Part shown: piece by piece, positions 1-9,884 of the stretch | Numbering within the stretch: position 1 is the stretch's first letter | Layout: every line of letters begins with the position of its first letter | NCBI GenBank assembly: GCA_900312665.1 | Contig: ONZQ02000011.1 | Span: 1 to 64,000 of the forward strand | DNA length: 64,000 nucleotides | Source: Cephalotrichum gorgonifer | Lineage: Eukaryota > Ascomycota > Sordariomycetes > Microascales > Microascaceae | Reading direction: 5' to 3' | Position numbers and translations under genes: made by a program | Notes under the pieces: generated by a model | Told to the model about the DNA's origin: nothing | Seen by the model: the letters and a program-made list of their open reading frames with translations, nothing else | Database searches by the model: none

Positions 1-72
1 ATCCCTAATTAACCCTAATAATAGTCACCCAGATCATCTAGTAGGAATCCACTACTATATAAATATATAATC

Positions 73-296
73 ATTACTATATAGCTAGTTATCTTTTCTA
101 TCCTTAGATAGTAGTTAATCTACAGTCATTCTACAGACAGATACTCAGTTTATCTTGATAACAAGTCCCTTTCCCAAAGATACTTATATAATATAACTAC
201 AACTTATATGATACTATAACATTCAGAACTCACTTCTTAATCGGAACCCCGGCCTCACAAACCCTTATAAGCCCATTATGATTCAGATCATAACAT
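73..296. repeat. Direct repeat A, left copy
   Basis: About 224 bases align almost without gaps to the block starting 1884 bases downstream. Both share the segments tagctagttatctttt, gttaatctacagtcatt and cggaaccccggcct. Differences are mostly C/T or G/A. It may be an LTR or another dispersed element. The boundary is set only by where similarity fades. Confidence 0.75.
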
Positions 297-593
297 CCCT
301 GGCCTCTAGGCCGGTTCCACCGAGCTGCTGTACCAGGTCCAATCAGACTTTCCACCCTGCCCCACCTCACTAGTAGCCTAATATATTTACAATAGCAGTA
401 TATCAGAAAGTATAAAGATATTACTATTCTATATCAATTATAGGATCTAATTAAAAATAGGATTTAAGCTAATAGATAAAGTAAGCCTGGCAGAAATAGT
501 AGTACTATAGACTGACTATATAAAGGAACTTTATAAACAACTTATATCAGAATTAGAATTTATATAAGGATAAATAAAGAAGTTTATAGACTA

Positions 594-1010
594 TATAAAG
601 ATTACAGGACTAACCCTAGAGAGAGGGAGCAAAGTTTACTTTCTTAAGAAGAATATAGGAGAATAATATCCTAATATCAAGTCAGTATAATTAAATAAGA
701 AACTTAACTTCAAGAAAATCAGATCTTTTAAAGTTAAATAGAAAATCTCAGATAATAACTATAAATTAGAATTATCTAATATAATAAGGATATACCTAAT
801 ATTCTATATTATACTCCTGGAATTAATATATAATCATATCCCAACCAAGGACTCTATTAAGATACTATCAGTAGAGGATAAATATAAAGTAGAAAAAATA
901 TTAGATTTACTAAGGAAAGATAATAGTATTGAATATCTAGTTAAGTAGAAGAACTTTGGATATAAAGAAAATACCTGGGAATCTCTCAGGAATCTGAAGA
1001 ACTTATAGAC
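594..1010 (+). pseudogene. Ty3/gypsy (chromovirus) pol relic: integrase C-terminus and chromodomain
   Basis: Reading one plus-strand frame through its stops gives the integrase C-terminal signature (GSKVYFLKKNI, later NYKLELSNIIRI, then a YIILLEL stretch resembling the family's FHISLLEP). A chromodomain follows: KVEKILDLLRK, then EYLVK-stop-KNFGYKENTWESL at about 931-1000. The stop inside the chromodomain sits where the family has Trp, so a TGG became TAG. Several more stops interrupt the integrase part. This identifies a chromovirus in plus orientation and shows that it is dead. Reverse transcriptase and protease lie outside the window or are unrecognisable. Confidence 0.8.
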
Positions 1011-1703
1011 AGAGCTTACAAAGTTCTACTAGCAGAACCCAGATTGACTGAAGCTACTAAAAAGTCAAGATCAACCCCTACTATATCCCAGTTAATAATA
1101 CCAAAATCACTAAAAGACTAGATAGTATCAATAGCTTGCTGATATTCCAGTATAGGATTAATAGAGGAGATATTATCCTCCTTATCTAACTCCTATATAT
1201 CCTACTTAAATAACTCCTCCTTATACTTTTATATACTTTACTTTAATTTTCAAATCCAAATAAGATAAATGAGAGCCTCTTAAAGAGCCTCTTCTATCTT
1301 CTCCTCTTCAAGTTCAATTTTATAATAGGATTTAATAATTTGAATAATTACAGAGATCAGGACTAGCAAGAACAGAAATAGGGGTATATCTATAAAAAGA
1401 TATTATAAAGATATCATTATAATTAGAGTAACTATTATAAATATATTCAATATAATAAGCAGAGTTATCAGATATCTGATACTTCAGCTTCTTATAATAG
1501 CAAGAAGTATAAGGTATATTGGAATCAGTATCTTATATAGCTATATAATTAGTAAGACTAAGTTACTGAAGATATTTATAAGAATTCTGACCTTAGCAGT
1601 TAGATATAATTTTATTTATTATAATAGAAAGAAAGGAGAAGGAAGGAAATCTATAAGATTAAGTAAAAAAAAGAATGATCACTTTATAGGCCTTTGAGGA
1701 TAA

Positions 1704-1722
1704 AGGATAGAGAGAGGGGGAA
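1704..1722 (+). other. Polypurine tract preceding an LTR
   Basis: A purine run with a single T (aggatagagagagggggaa) sits immediately before the LTR-like block and downstream of the chromodomain relic. That is the position of the plus-strand primer of a gypsy element. The assignment is by position and composition only. Confidence 0.55.
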
Positions 1723-1725
1723 TTA

Positions 1726-1894
1726 TATTATAAAATAAATATTCTTTGATATTTATAGTTATATATAAGATAGTGATAATAGATAGAATTATAAATATAT
1801 ATATAAGGAGAATTAATCAGGGGTAGATCACTAGATCAGGATAATCTATAATCTAGGGGGATTATTAGATTATGATGATCTAATGATCTAATAT
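1726..1894 (+). repeat. LTR-like block, plus orientation, heavily RIP-mutated
   Basis: It begins TATTATAAAA, where the inverted copy has TGTTACAAAA, as expected for an LTR starting TG that has suffered G-to-A and C-to-T change. Similarity to the reverse complement of 2178-2346 runs along its whole length. With the polypurine tract just upstream it fits the 3' LTR of the chromovirus relic. Confidence 0.65.
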
Positions 1895-1956
1895 CAAAGA
1901 AAGATCATACTAGACTACGATCCTAAGGGGGACTATTATTATATAAGCTATATTCT

Positions 1957-2179
1957 TTACTATATAGCTAGTTATCTTTTCTTTCCTAAGATAATAGTTA
2001 ATCTACAGTCATTTTATAGACAGATATTCAGTTTATCTTGATAATAAGTCCCTTCCCTGAAGGTACTTGTATAATATGACTACAACTTATACGATACTGT
2101 AATATTCAGAATTCACTTCTTAACCGGAACCCCGGCCTTACAGATCTTTATGAGCCCATTATAATTCAGATTGTAATAT
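1957..2179. repeat. Direct repeat A, right copy
   Basis: Second copy of the repeat at the left edge of the island. It lies between two inverted LTR-like blocks (1726-1894 and 2178-2346), so it forms the middle of a larger foldback arrangement. Confidence 0.75.
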
Positions 2180-2346
2180 ATTGGATCATTAGATCATTAT
2201 AATCTAATGATCTCCTGGATTATAGATCATCCTGATCCAGCGATCTATACCTGATTGGTTCTCCCTTATATATATATCTGTGATTCTGCCTACTGTCACT
2301 GCCTCGTATATGACTGTAAGCGTCGAGGAATGTTTGTTTTGTAACA
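2178..2346 (-). repeat. LTR-like block, inverted copy
   Basis: The reverse complement starts TGTTACAAAACAAACATTCC and matches 1726-1894 end to end. It keeps more C and G, so it is the less mutated copy. It contains a TATATATATA run and the segment gactgtaagcgtcgaggaat, which recurs twice just downstream. Confidence 0.7.
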
Positions 2347-2347
2347 A

Positions 2348-2499
2348 GTATCACTGCTTTGTATATGACTGTAAGCATCGAGGAATGTTCATTTTATGAT
2401 ATTCTGATTAGTCCTCTCTTATATATATATCTGCAGGTCTGCCCAGTGTTATTGCCCTGTATATTACTGTAAGTATCAAGGAATGTTCATTTCGTGACA
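2348..2499 (-). repeat. Two further LTR fragments in tandem
   Basis: Positions 2348-2402 repeat the outer third of the inverted LTR block (tatatgactgtaagcatcgagg). Positions 2404-2499 repeat its outer 96 bases in full and end, on the minus strand, at TGTCACGAAATGAACATTCC. Together with 2178-2346 they form a stack of three related LTR ends, probably from nested insertions or unequal exchange. Confidence 0.65.
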
Positions 2500-2674
2500 C
2501 TCGGGTAGGGAGATGCCAGCTCGGATGGACTAATCAGGGGAGCAGGATATATATACACGGGCTGTAAATTTGTATAATGGGGCCTATTATACATAGCTCT
2601 TGATATAGTAGGCTTATTCTATAAATACAAGAGACCGGGCTGTCACAGCAGCTTATATAGATTTAACCATCACG

Positions 2675-3826
2675 CTATGAAGACACAGCCCCATGGGCCT
2701 TGGAAATTAGAAAGTCCTTTCCTTTAACAATCCTCACCAGGATGCTCCAAGGTGTCCATCCCATGATCAACCCGGTGCCACCTGTTGACCCAATTGGCAC
2801 CACCATCATGGTCTTGTCGCCTTGGTCGTATAACTTGGGTTTTCCCTGGCCGAGAATCTCTGCCTTTAGGTTACCAGCAACAACTGCTGCCTGCTCCAGC
2901 GCCTTGAAGGACAATCGCATCGAGTTGTTAGTGATATCCCCTGCTGCAAAAATCGGCAATGCCGCCGCTGATGATTCTTGCCGTCCCTTGACACGAAGCT
3001 CTTTGTCAACAATCACCCAGCCATCTTTATCTAAGAAGTCCACCGGGATGAACTTATTGTTTGGCAGGACACCTGTTGTAGGAATGTACAAATCTGCATC
3101 AAGAGTTCGCCCCTCCTCGAGTGTCACCGTCCACAAGCGGGAACCCTGATGTTGTATAGCACCAACGACTTTCTGGCTTTTCAAGATTTTAACACCGGCA
3201 TCGACAAGCATCTTCTCGGCTGCTGTGCTGCCTGCGGGTTTCAGCATCGGCAGAATGCGAGATGTGGCTGACACGAGGGTTACGTCGACTCTTCTCCCAC
3301 CCTGCTGAGCAGCCTCTGCGACCTCTCCTGCAAGTTCAACACCAATAGGCCCAGCGCCGCCAATGATAATGTTCTGGGCCTTGCTTATGGAGTCTTGTGC
3401 ATTCCGTATCAAGCTCTTCATGTTATCGGAGTTGGACTGCTTGAATGGGATGGCAATGGAATCCCGGTTGGTGGAGGCAGTTGTACTTCCCGAGGCAAGC
3501 ACAAGGTAATCAAAGGAAATGGTGCTGGCATTATCGACGGTGACCGTCTTTGCCGAGACGTCGATTGCCGAGGCACGGCCTTGGACGAATTGGAATGATT
3601 TCTTCTCGTATCGGCTGAACTCCTTTTCGATTGGAAGGAGGTACTGTTCGGATGCGAAGGCATTGGGCTTCGCGAGGATTCGAGGGGCTGCAATTGTAAA
3701 GTAGAAGGTTGATGATGGATTTATCAGGGTCACCCTAGCGGTAGGGACATCTTGGAGAAGGGAATGGGCAATCGGAACACCTGCAAATGATGCTCCGATA
3801 ATGACGACTTGGACTTGTGGGGCCAT
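2675..3826 (-). CDS. AIF/AMID-like NAD(P)H:FAD oxidoreductase
   Basis: The 383-residue single-exon protein has the two-dinucleotide-fold layout of pyridine nucleotide-disulfide oxidoreductases of the AIF2/AMID (FSP1) type. An N-terminal FAD fold starts at residue 5 with GASFAG at 11-16. A second fold, for NAD(P)H, has IIIGGAGPIGVELAGEV around residue 155. The FAD-closing motif IFAAGDIT is near residue 290. Known members are cytosolic or mitochondrial NAD(P)H oxidases that pass electrons to quinones, and many fungal genomes carry several. The ATG at 3826 opens directly into the FAD fold, so the start is secure. No disulfide-type CxxxxC is visible, which separates it from lipoamide or thioredoxin reductases. 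The 3' end lies against the AT-rich transposon island, so it is the first intact gene after it. The physiological substrate cannot be told from sequence. Confidence 0.88.
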   Translation of the reverse strand: MAPQVQVVIIGASFAGVPIAHSLLQDVPTARVTLINPSSTFYFTIAAPRILAKPNAFASEQYLLPIEKEFSRYEKKSFQFVQGRASAIDVSAKTVTVDNASTISFDYLVLASGSTTASTNRDSIAIPFKQSNSDNMKSLIRNAQDSISKAQNIIIGGAGPIGVELAGEVAEAAQQGGRRVDVTLVSATSRILPMLKPAGSTAAEKMLVDAGVKILKSQKVVGAIQHQGSRLWTVTLEEGRTLDADLYIPTTGVLPNNKFIPVDFLDKDGWVIVDKELRVKGRQESSAAALPIFAAGDITNNSMRLSFKALEQAAVVAGNLKAEILGQGKPKLYDQGDKTMMVVPIGSTGGTGLIMGWTPWSILVRIVKGKDFLISKAHGAVSS

Positions 3827-5222
3827 TCTGTAGAGAGTGGGGAGTAGAGATCAAGCCTCAAAATGTCGCCGGAGCATATGTAGAATATATAGGATGCAAC
3901 TAAATTAGAGGTGGTAACGAAGAGAAAAATGGAATGAAATGATAATGTCAAACATTGTCATTATATATGAAATACAGTATCTATTTTGAGGGGCGAAGAT
4001 ATCTACTGTTCATGTTTTGTTAATCTCCTGGAGTATCCTACATCCTGATACCATTCTCAGAAATGCCCGCTACTGATTTAGTTTGGGCCGGGTCGGACGG
4101 ACAAATGAGTATTGACAGCCGGACGAATGTGTATTGATGGTCGGACGAATGTTTATTGACGGCCGGACGAATGAGTAATGGCGAACGGACGAGGAAAGCG
4201 TTGGCGAGCGGACCAATCAGCAGTGGAGGAACTGTCCAGCTGAACTGGCCGAGCTGTGAAGATGGAGTAATCTCTTCACGGTCGGACTATGCAAAGAAGA
4301 AATGTTGAATGCACTTGTGTGGAAATTAGAATCCTTCGCGATCCTTGTTTTGGGCAGCAAGTATTTGTTTCGGAATAGCAAATTCATCGACAGAATTATA
4401 CACAAGCATGGACGAGCGCAAGAAAGCAGAAGCTGCCGTGGCGCACGATGTGTAGCCCCGATATCAAGTCACTGGAAGCTTGGCGTCCACAGTCCCAACT
4501 GCTGGGCCTCCGGAGTCGGAGCCAACCACATCCACGGGCAAACCTCTAGTACCACCTTGACCGCGGCGTACGTCTGTATTGGTCCTTTCTCCGGTATCAC
4601 ACTGTTCGACAATCGCAGGCGCCTGGTGTCTCGATGAGGATAATATGAAAGTCATCACTCTCCATTTTCCGTAGGTTGGTTTTGCCAAGCCCTCCCTACA
4701 TGGGGACGAGAACTTCTTACAACCGATCTCCTGTCATCCACCTCCTCATCCAAGGTCCAAACAGGACAAAGTCTGTATACCAGCGATGGAAATGTCTGCC
4801 GTCGTGTTCCAGTCGTTCAATGGCAAATGAAGTATGTTTCCGCCCGCCACCCAGCGAGGAGATATTATATCTACCACAGCAGTCCCCACCTGTTTGCCAC
4901 ACGCTCGGGCAGTCAGCATGGTAAACAGAGGCGGGTTGTAATGGTGGTAAACCGTCGAAACTATATATATACTTACTGGATATAGTATATAGCTAGGATC
5001 TATCACTTGGTAGTCTAACCACGTCCCTCTGCTGAGCACAGCACCTCTTTTACAAAGAAATGATGTTGGCTAGCTTTGGTTCATCGCTTAGTTAGCTTCT
5101 ATTACTGTCCCCTACCTGACTTGTGGGGAAATTTCCAGTCTACATATTGTAGTATATGATGTGATTTGCCCAACAGCTGCTGTGCAAGTCTGCGATCTAG
5201 GATCACCTACTTCCCGCGCTTT
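3827..5222. other. Intergenic region with a minisatellite
   Basis: Only short frames occur, with no recognisable protein and no matching splice signals. The one structured element is the 22-bp tandem repeat at 4092-4225. The left part probably holds the promoter of the flavoprotein gene and the right part the 3' end of the next gene. Confidence 0.6.
4092..4225. repeat. 22-bp minisatellite, about six units
   Basis: Units begin at about 4092, 4118, 4140, 4162, 4184 and 4207 on a core resembling cggacgaatgtgtattgatg. Units 2-4 are exactly 22 bases apart. The first carries a 4-base insertion, and the last two keep little more than the cgga(c) box. The run is not in a convincing coding frame. Confidence 0.8.
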
Positions 5223-6174
5223 CTACCCCTGAGTTGCCTCAGCAGCTACTCTGTCTTCTGCATCCCGTGTTCTCCGTCGCCGGCTCCCGCGCCAAACCTC
5301 TGGATGCCGTATATAATCTCGACAGCAATAACCGATGCATCCACATAGGAAGGTGCCCACCACAACAGTTGGGACAGTAATAGCGACAAGGAACTCACCA
5401 ACCCCTTTGAGATCCCCTGTTGTGTTTTTGGTGTAGATGGATTCTTCTGGGAGAGGCCAAGGGTCGCCAGTCTGCCACGGATCCTGGCAGTCAGGAGCAC
5501 ATGTAATACCAGAGGAGATCTCAAAGGTGATGAACTTTGCATCTGCGATTAGGATGTCGGACTCTGGGTCGAAGATGACAGCTACTGTGGAGGCGGAGGT
5601 TACGGTCATGATGTCCGACGCCGTCACATTGATGGTCCACGGAGGTGGCGACTCGTCGGGGATGTCGAGGCTGCTGGCGACACAGCCGGAGCTGACAAAT
5701 AGAGGATTCGTCGGGCGCAACTGGCCGGAAGTGTAGGCTGGCCCATACGTGAACTGTTCGACACTAAGCCAGGAGGGAAATTTCTCATGCGTTAGAAAGG
5801 AGGACAAACTACAGATAAGTAGTGAAGGCAGTCAAGGAGTCTTACTTTGGACAACAAGTTAACGACCTCTGTATAATATCCGGTCCAAGGGATTCATCAA
5901 CACTTCCGGCGATAGTATATGACTCGGGACAGTTGGTGGCTGGATAGAATGTAGAATCTAAATCGCATGAAGACGCACCACGGTCCCCAAGGTAAAGCGT
6001 GCCACTCCATTGGTAGGTGTTGCTGATGCATCCAGGCTCGGGCGTGAGTGTCGGCATCATACCATCCTTTCGGGCAAGGGGTTCTTTCGTCGTCGTCGTC
6101 GTGGTTGGGTTCGTGGTTAGGGTCGGGGTCAAAGTCAGGGCCGGTGCCGACGGTAGTTCTATGCTTGCAGCCAT
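5223..6174 (-). CDS. Hypothetical single-pass membrane protein, Cys-rich ectodomain
   Basis: Two exons (6174-5846 and 5763-5223) are joined by an 82-nt intron with a GTAAG donor and CTTAG acceptor, giving 289 residues. The N-terminal 35 residues are Thr/Pro-rich low complexity (a run of six Thr). A globular part with at least eight Cys and an NxS/T-rich surface follows. One hydrophobic segment lies near residue 235-260 (FLVAITVPTVVVGTFLCGC), then a basic RRRR cytoplasmic tail of about 30 residues. No cleavable signal peptide is evident at this ATG, so either an upstream exon was missed or the protein enters the membrane through its single segment. I do not recognise the family. Surface glycoproteins and WSC-like sensors share this layout, but the WSC cysteine spacing is not evident. 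Confidence 0.6.
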
Positions 6175-6621
6175 GAGCCCTAGTAATGGGATATAACAAT
6201 GGGATGGATGAGATTGCGCTGGGAGGAGATGATTTCTTGGAAGGCTCTTGGTAGATGGATGGATTATCCTTCACAGTTTTGTCAAGGAAGAATCATAGAA
6301 GGACCGGAGACTGAGGGGAAAATTACAAAACTTTTGCTGAAGTAGAGATAAATGCATGTTGGTCCTGACGGGGGTCATGCCTCCCACCGGCTCATATGGG
6401 CATGGGGTCGTGTAACCTCAATCCGCTTATATTGCCGGCTAATTGGCGACTAAGATAGGCAGAAGCGCCGGGTTCCTTGCATATTCCATACTGGGCTGCT
6501 TTTACAGGTTCTCTTGTTAAGTTTATCCCCCCCCCACCGCAAACCCCAAACCATTTATCTCGCCTTGTCTTACCAGTACTTGTATCTTTCTTGTTTAGCC
6601 TGTTGCTACTACTAACTCGTC
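6175..6621. other. Short intergenic region
   Basis: It is flanked by the 5' end of the membrane-protein gene and the 3' end of the regulator gene. It contains a run of nine C (near 6527-6535) and pyrimidine-rich sequence. No gene or repeat was recognised. Confidence 0.6.
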
Positions 6622-9377
6622 CTACATGTCCTCGAGCATCCTCATCAATGACTGGTTCTCGTTGAACCAGTTCCAAAGTTCAGCCCCCGAGAAATCCATG
6701 TCTGTATCCATACCGCTAAATGGGGTATTCTGCAGTAAGGCAGGCTCAAGCAAACCATTCGCCTGTCCCATTCCATCCTCATCGGGCGCAACGTGTGACA
6801 GTATATGACCAGAGGCATCTGCAGTATTCATGGTACCTGAGTCTCCAATAATTTTTCCAGGTCCCAATGTGGCGGGCCCGGGATTGTTCGGACCCATGCC
6901 GGTGGCCATGCCGTGATATTGGTGCCGATCTTTCAGACATGACATACCTACTTTCCCACCGTCCACATGGGGCTTAACCTCGACGTACTTGGCCGCGACG
7001 TCATACAATGCCTTGAAGAGGCGGCGTTGCTTACCGGATGTCCGTTGTATCCGGGAATTGGATGTAGACTCAAGTGTTTCAACAAGTCCTTTCATGCACT
7101 GTAAGTCTGAGGCTTTAGATGTCTCAATGATATGACAGAACAAGATGATGAAGGGGATGAACGGGGAATTGGTCAGGGTCCTATAACTCTATATCAGATT
7201 GACCTCGTAAAAGAACAGGACAGGGGATCATTAGTAACGAACCAGTTGATATATGCTTCCAGGAACACCGTCTTCCCTTGCGACCTAGTGATCGCAGCGA
7301 CGCATAGGGCGTGCTCGTGGAGCGCATCTCTAGCGGCATCAATGCATTCTTGACAAAACAAGGACGTCGACGACTTCTCTGGGGAGATGCTCCGATAGAT
7401 GAGCGTAAGCATGGAAAGGCCAATTACTCGATCAGAGCGTCTTGCTATTTCGTGGTAATCTAGTCCTAGCACTTGCCCTCTGGTTGCCTCATAGTTATCC
7501 TGTGACCAGTCAGCTGTCAGTGTAATGAAGAGTGGTGATTTAGACAACATTAACTCCATGGTCCTGAGTAACTAGCCGGTACCAACTTACGTGGATGTCT
7601 TGTGCATGTTGCATGACGATTTTCAACTCGGTCGCAAGAGCCTGGGCTCGAGACATTCTGATATGCGGCGGTTGCATGAGGGCTCCTGTACTGTAGATGT
7701 CGTCGTATATTCGGCCCTGTATATTCGCAATGTTGATCCAACCAGGGGCCAGTTCGGCCAAGAACGTACCGCTGGGGCGATCCGCTCCAAGACGGGGTAG
7801 GGTAATATCCTGATCCCGTATGGTGGATGAGCGACCGAGGCGCAGGGCCAGCATCTTCTCGACTGTGTATATAGTCCAAAACAAGCTTCTCTTCTGGGCC
7901 GTTTCTTCTAACATCCCCGCGCCTTCTGTCATGGCATGTTGCAATCCAAGAGCTTGTATGATTTGTGACGCCGAATTGATGAAACTCCATGCCGCTGATG
8001 GCCTGCTCTTCTGCAGACAATATAACGACTAGTAGGTACCGTTAGCTAGAACATGATATTCGCAGTGGTTTTAGTAAATACAGGAAATGCAGGGGATAGC
8101 CTACCGCCATGCCCATCGCATATGCGAAGTCCATGCTTACTTGTTGGTGAAAGTGAAGGTTGGCAAGGACAGTCTCTAGATTCGCCTCGCATATAAATGC
8201 CTGCGCGTCGTAGTCTTGCTTTGTTTCCTCGTCGGTGACAGCTTTAGAGCATTCACAAAACAACCAGTAAAGACCGCAATGGACAATTATTAAGTCGGCC
8301 TCTGTAGCTGGACCAGGGGATGCAATCTTGATGAAGTAGTCGTTGAATTGAGTGGGCCTGATATAGTCCCCCAACCAGAGCATGGCCACTTGCGGGATTT
8401 CCCTTGCCATACGCATGCAGATGAAGACCTTGTCGATAGGTGGCAGAGGGAGGTTGCGGGTTGTCGAGCCAGCTGGGATTGTCTTAGCGTGAGGATAGAG
8501 CTTATCAAGTCTATCGGGCTCTTGTTTCCCAGCATTAACCGCCATCGTGAGTCCGTCTAGCACGGCTTCCATTTCGTGCGCGACCTTAACGCTGGTCGTG
8601 CTATCAATGGTGTTCTGCAGGAACTGACTGGCGAAGACAGCGTGAGCGAAAAGCGACGAATGCCCCTCATGTAAGGGATTGCAGTAGTTGTGGCGCGCTT
8701 CAGGGACACCTTGACTGGTGGAATCGTACGCCAGGGTACCATGATTTGGTGTAGAGCCGAGCGAGGAAGAAGATGGCGTTGGCCTGAATGAGGAGGATGA
8801 GAATTTCTCCTCCCGGTTGATATTGACAGGGTCTGCAAAGTCGAGGGGTTTAGAGGCTTTCTTCTTGATTGGTTCATGACTCAACTGGCTCATCCTCTGG
8901 CCAAGTTCGTCTATTTTCCTAGATATCGCATCCAATTTGGAATCACTTGATGACCGTAAGCACGAAGTTCCGCCACGAAAGGATCTGGTAAGCAGTTGGG
9001 GGTCTTGTAGCTGCTTACTATGTGTTCGAGACCATGACCCTACGTCGCCTTTCTCTCGGCTTGGGGCCGGTCGCATAGGAACACTGCGTCCCAGCTTTGA
9101 CACATTGGGAACACGGGCTCTCCCGGTCACATTTTACCTAGCCAGGAAATTAGACACTTTGTCAGATGAGCTCCCGTGGGATGGATGTCTTGGCCGTCCT
9201 CACTTTGCGCTGGCGGCAGCGATGACACTATTATCAAGGCAGGTGATTAGTCATGGTATCAATTCACGTAAACATAGGGTACATCGGTATGCTCACTGCA
9301 AGCTTCTCGTTGGTGGCATGATTCCGTTGTTCGTCTTCCTCGGCCGGCGAGAGAGAGGTCTCCGCTTCTTCTTCCAT
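6622..9377 (-). CDS. Zn(II)2Cys6 fungal transcription factor with a 24-nt micro-exon
   Basis: The assembled 772-residue model has seven exons: 9377-9297, 9227-9204, 9137-9019, 8945-8105, 8028-7591, 7499-7243 and 7180-6622; every junction keeps frame. The zinc cluster has Cys28, 31, 38, 44, 47 and 54 (spacing 2-6-5-2-6) followed by a basic KPRERRRR stretch. It appears only when the 24-nt second exon, coding CHRCRQRK, is included. A linker coiled coil (DSKLDAISRKIDELGQRMSQL region) follows, then a Ser-rich stretch and the fungal_trans middle homology domain (SAAWSFINSASQIIQALGLQH, later ITLPRLGADRP). The C-terminus holds the motif SPFIPFIILFCHIIET and a short acidic tail with NWFNENQSLMRMLEDM, a plausible activation region. 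It is read divergently from the ABC transporter, so it probably controls that gene and itself. The last intron uses an unusual GTTCGT donor, chosen because it restores the conserved YINWTLTNSPF segment. Confidence 0.88.
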
Positions 9378-9517
9378 CGTGGGTGGGTGGGTGGACTGTG
9401 GGACTGGGGACACTCGCCTGGGTAGTGAATTGGTCAGAATTAATTGGTTGGCTTCGACCTCTTCATCCTCACGAAGTAGAAATGTATGGGAGGTACGAAA
9501 GCTCGTACCAGCGTAGG

Positions 9518-9699
9518 CGGAGTCGTCGGAGCCTCGAACATTGGGACCCAAGGGGTTGGAGGGGTTTAGAGAAGCCCTCGGAGCCCCAGAGCTCGCGACC
9601 TCCGAGTCTCACTTCGCCACTCGCGCGTGGCCACAACCAAGCCTTGTGGCTAAACCTCGGAACGTCGGAGGCTCGGGGCGCGGAGGCTCGGAGGCTCCG
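9518..9699. promoter_or_regulatory. CGGAG motif array, candidate Zn2Cys6 operator
   Basis: CGGAG occurs on the plus strand at 9518, 9527, 9579, 9666, 9681 and 9689, and as CTCCG at 9600 and 9695. The last three plus-strand copies are extended to CGGAGGCT, two of them abutting with an 8-base period. CGG triplets in direct or inverted pairs are the classical target of Zn2Cys6 factors. That the neighbouring factor binds here is inference. Confidence 0.55.
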
Positions 9700-9876
9700 G
9701 CTTCCGCATCCACTACCTCCAATGCACTTCAATAGAGGGCCGAGATGGTTCTTGAGACCGGGCGTGGCAACCTCAACGCTCCCGGTGTATGAGAAAGAGA
9801 ACATGAAACGAGGTCTGGTAAGGGCGAAAATACAATAACGTTGCAGCCTAACTAGAATCGTCCCCTTTCTCGTGTC

Positions 9877-9884
9877 TATATATA
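9877..9884 (+). promoter_or_regulatory. TATA-like box of the ABC transporter gene
   Basis: TATATATA lies 113 bases before the ATG and is followed by CT-rich sequence (ccttcgcctttcc), the usual fungal core promoter arrangement. Confidence 0.5.

Larger units (their letters stand above)
1..2655. mobile_element. AT-rich nest of RIP-decayed LTR retrotransposon remains
   Basis: Base composition is strongly AT-rich compared with the roughly balanced gene-bearing sequence that follows. No open frame of useful length exists. A Ty3/gypsy integrase-chromodomain relic can be read on the plus strand, followed about 700 bases later by a polypurine tract and an LTR-like block. Direct and inverted copies of LTR-like blocks fill the right half. 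Tryptophan codons in the relic have become TAG or TAA, and the poorer copies of each repeat differ from the better ones mainly by C-to-T or G-to-A, the signature of repeat-induced point mutation. The window starts inside the island, so its left limit is unknown. The right limit, just before the first gene, is approximate. Confidence 0.85.

Noticed and set aside
5396..5480. Possible second intron (GTGAGT donor) in the 5223-6174 gene
   Set aside because: Removing it would delete the only transmembrane segment, while the frame is intact without splicing.
9383..9838. Open frames of up to 151 codons in the regulator/ABC promoter
   Set aside because: They arise from GC-rich direct repeats (CGGAGGCT). 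The same region is open on both strands and lies between two clear start codons.
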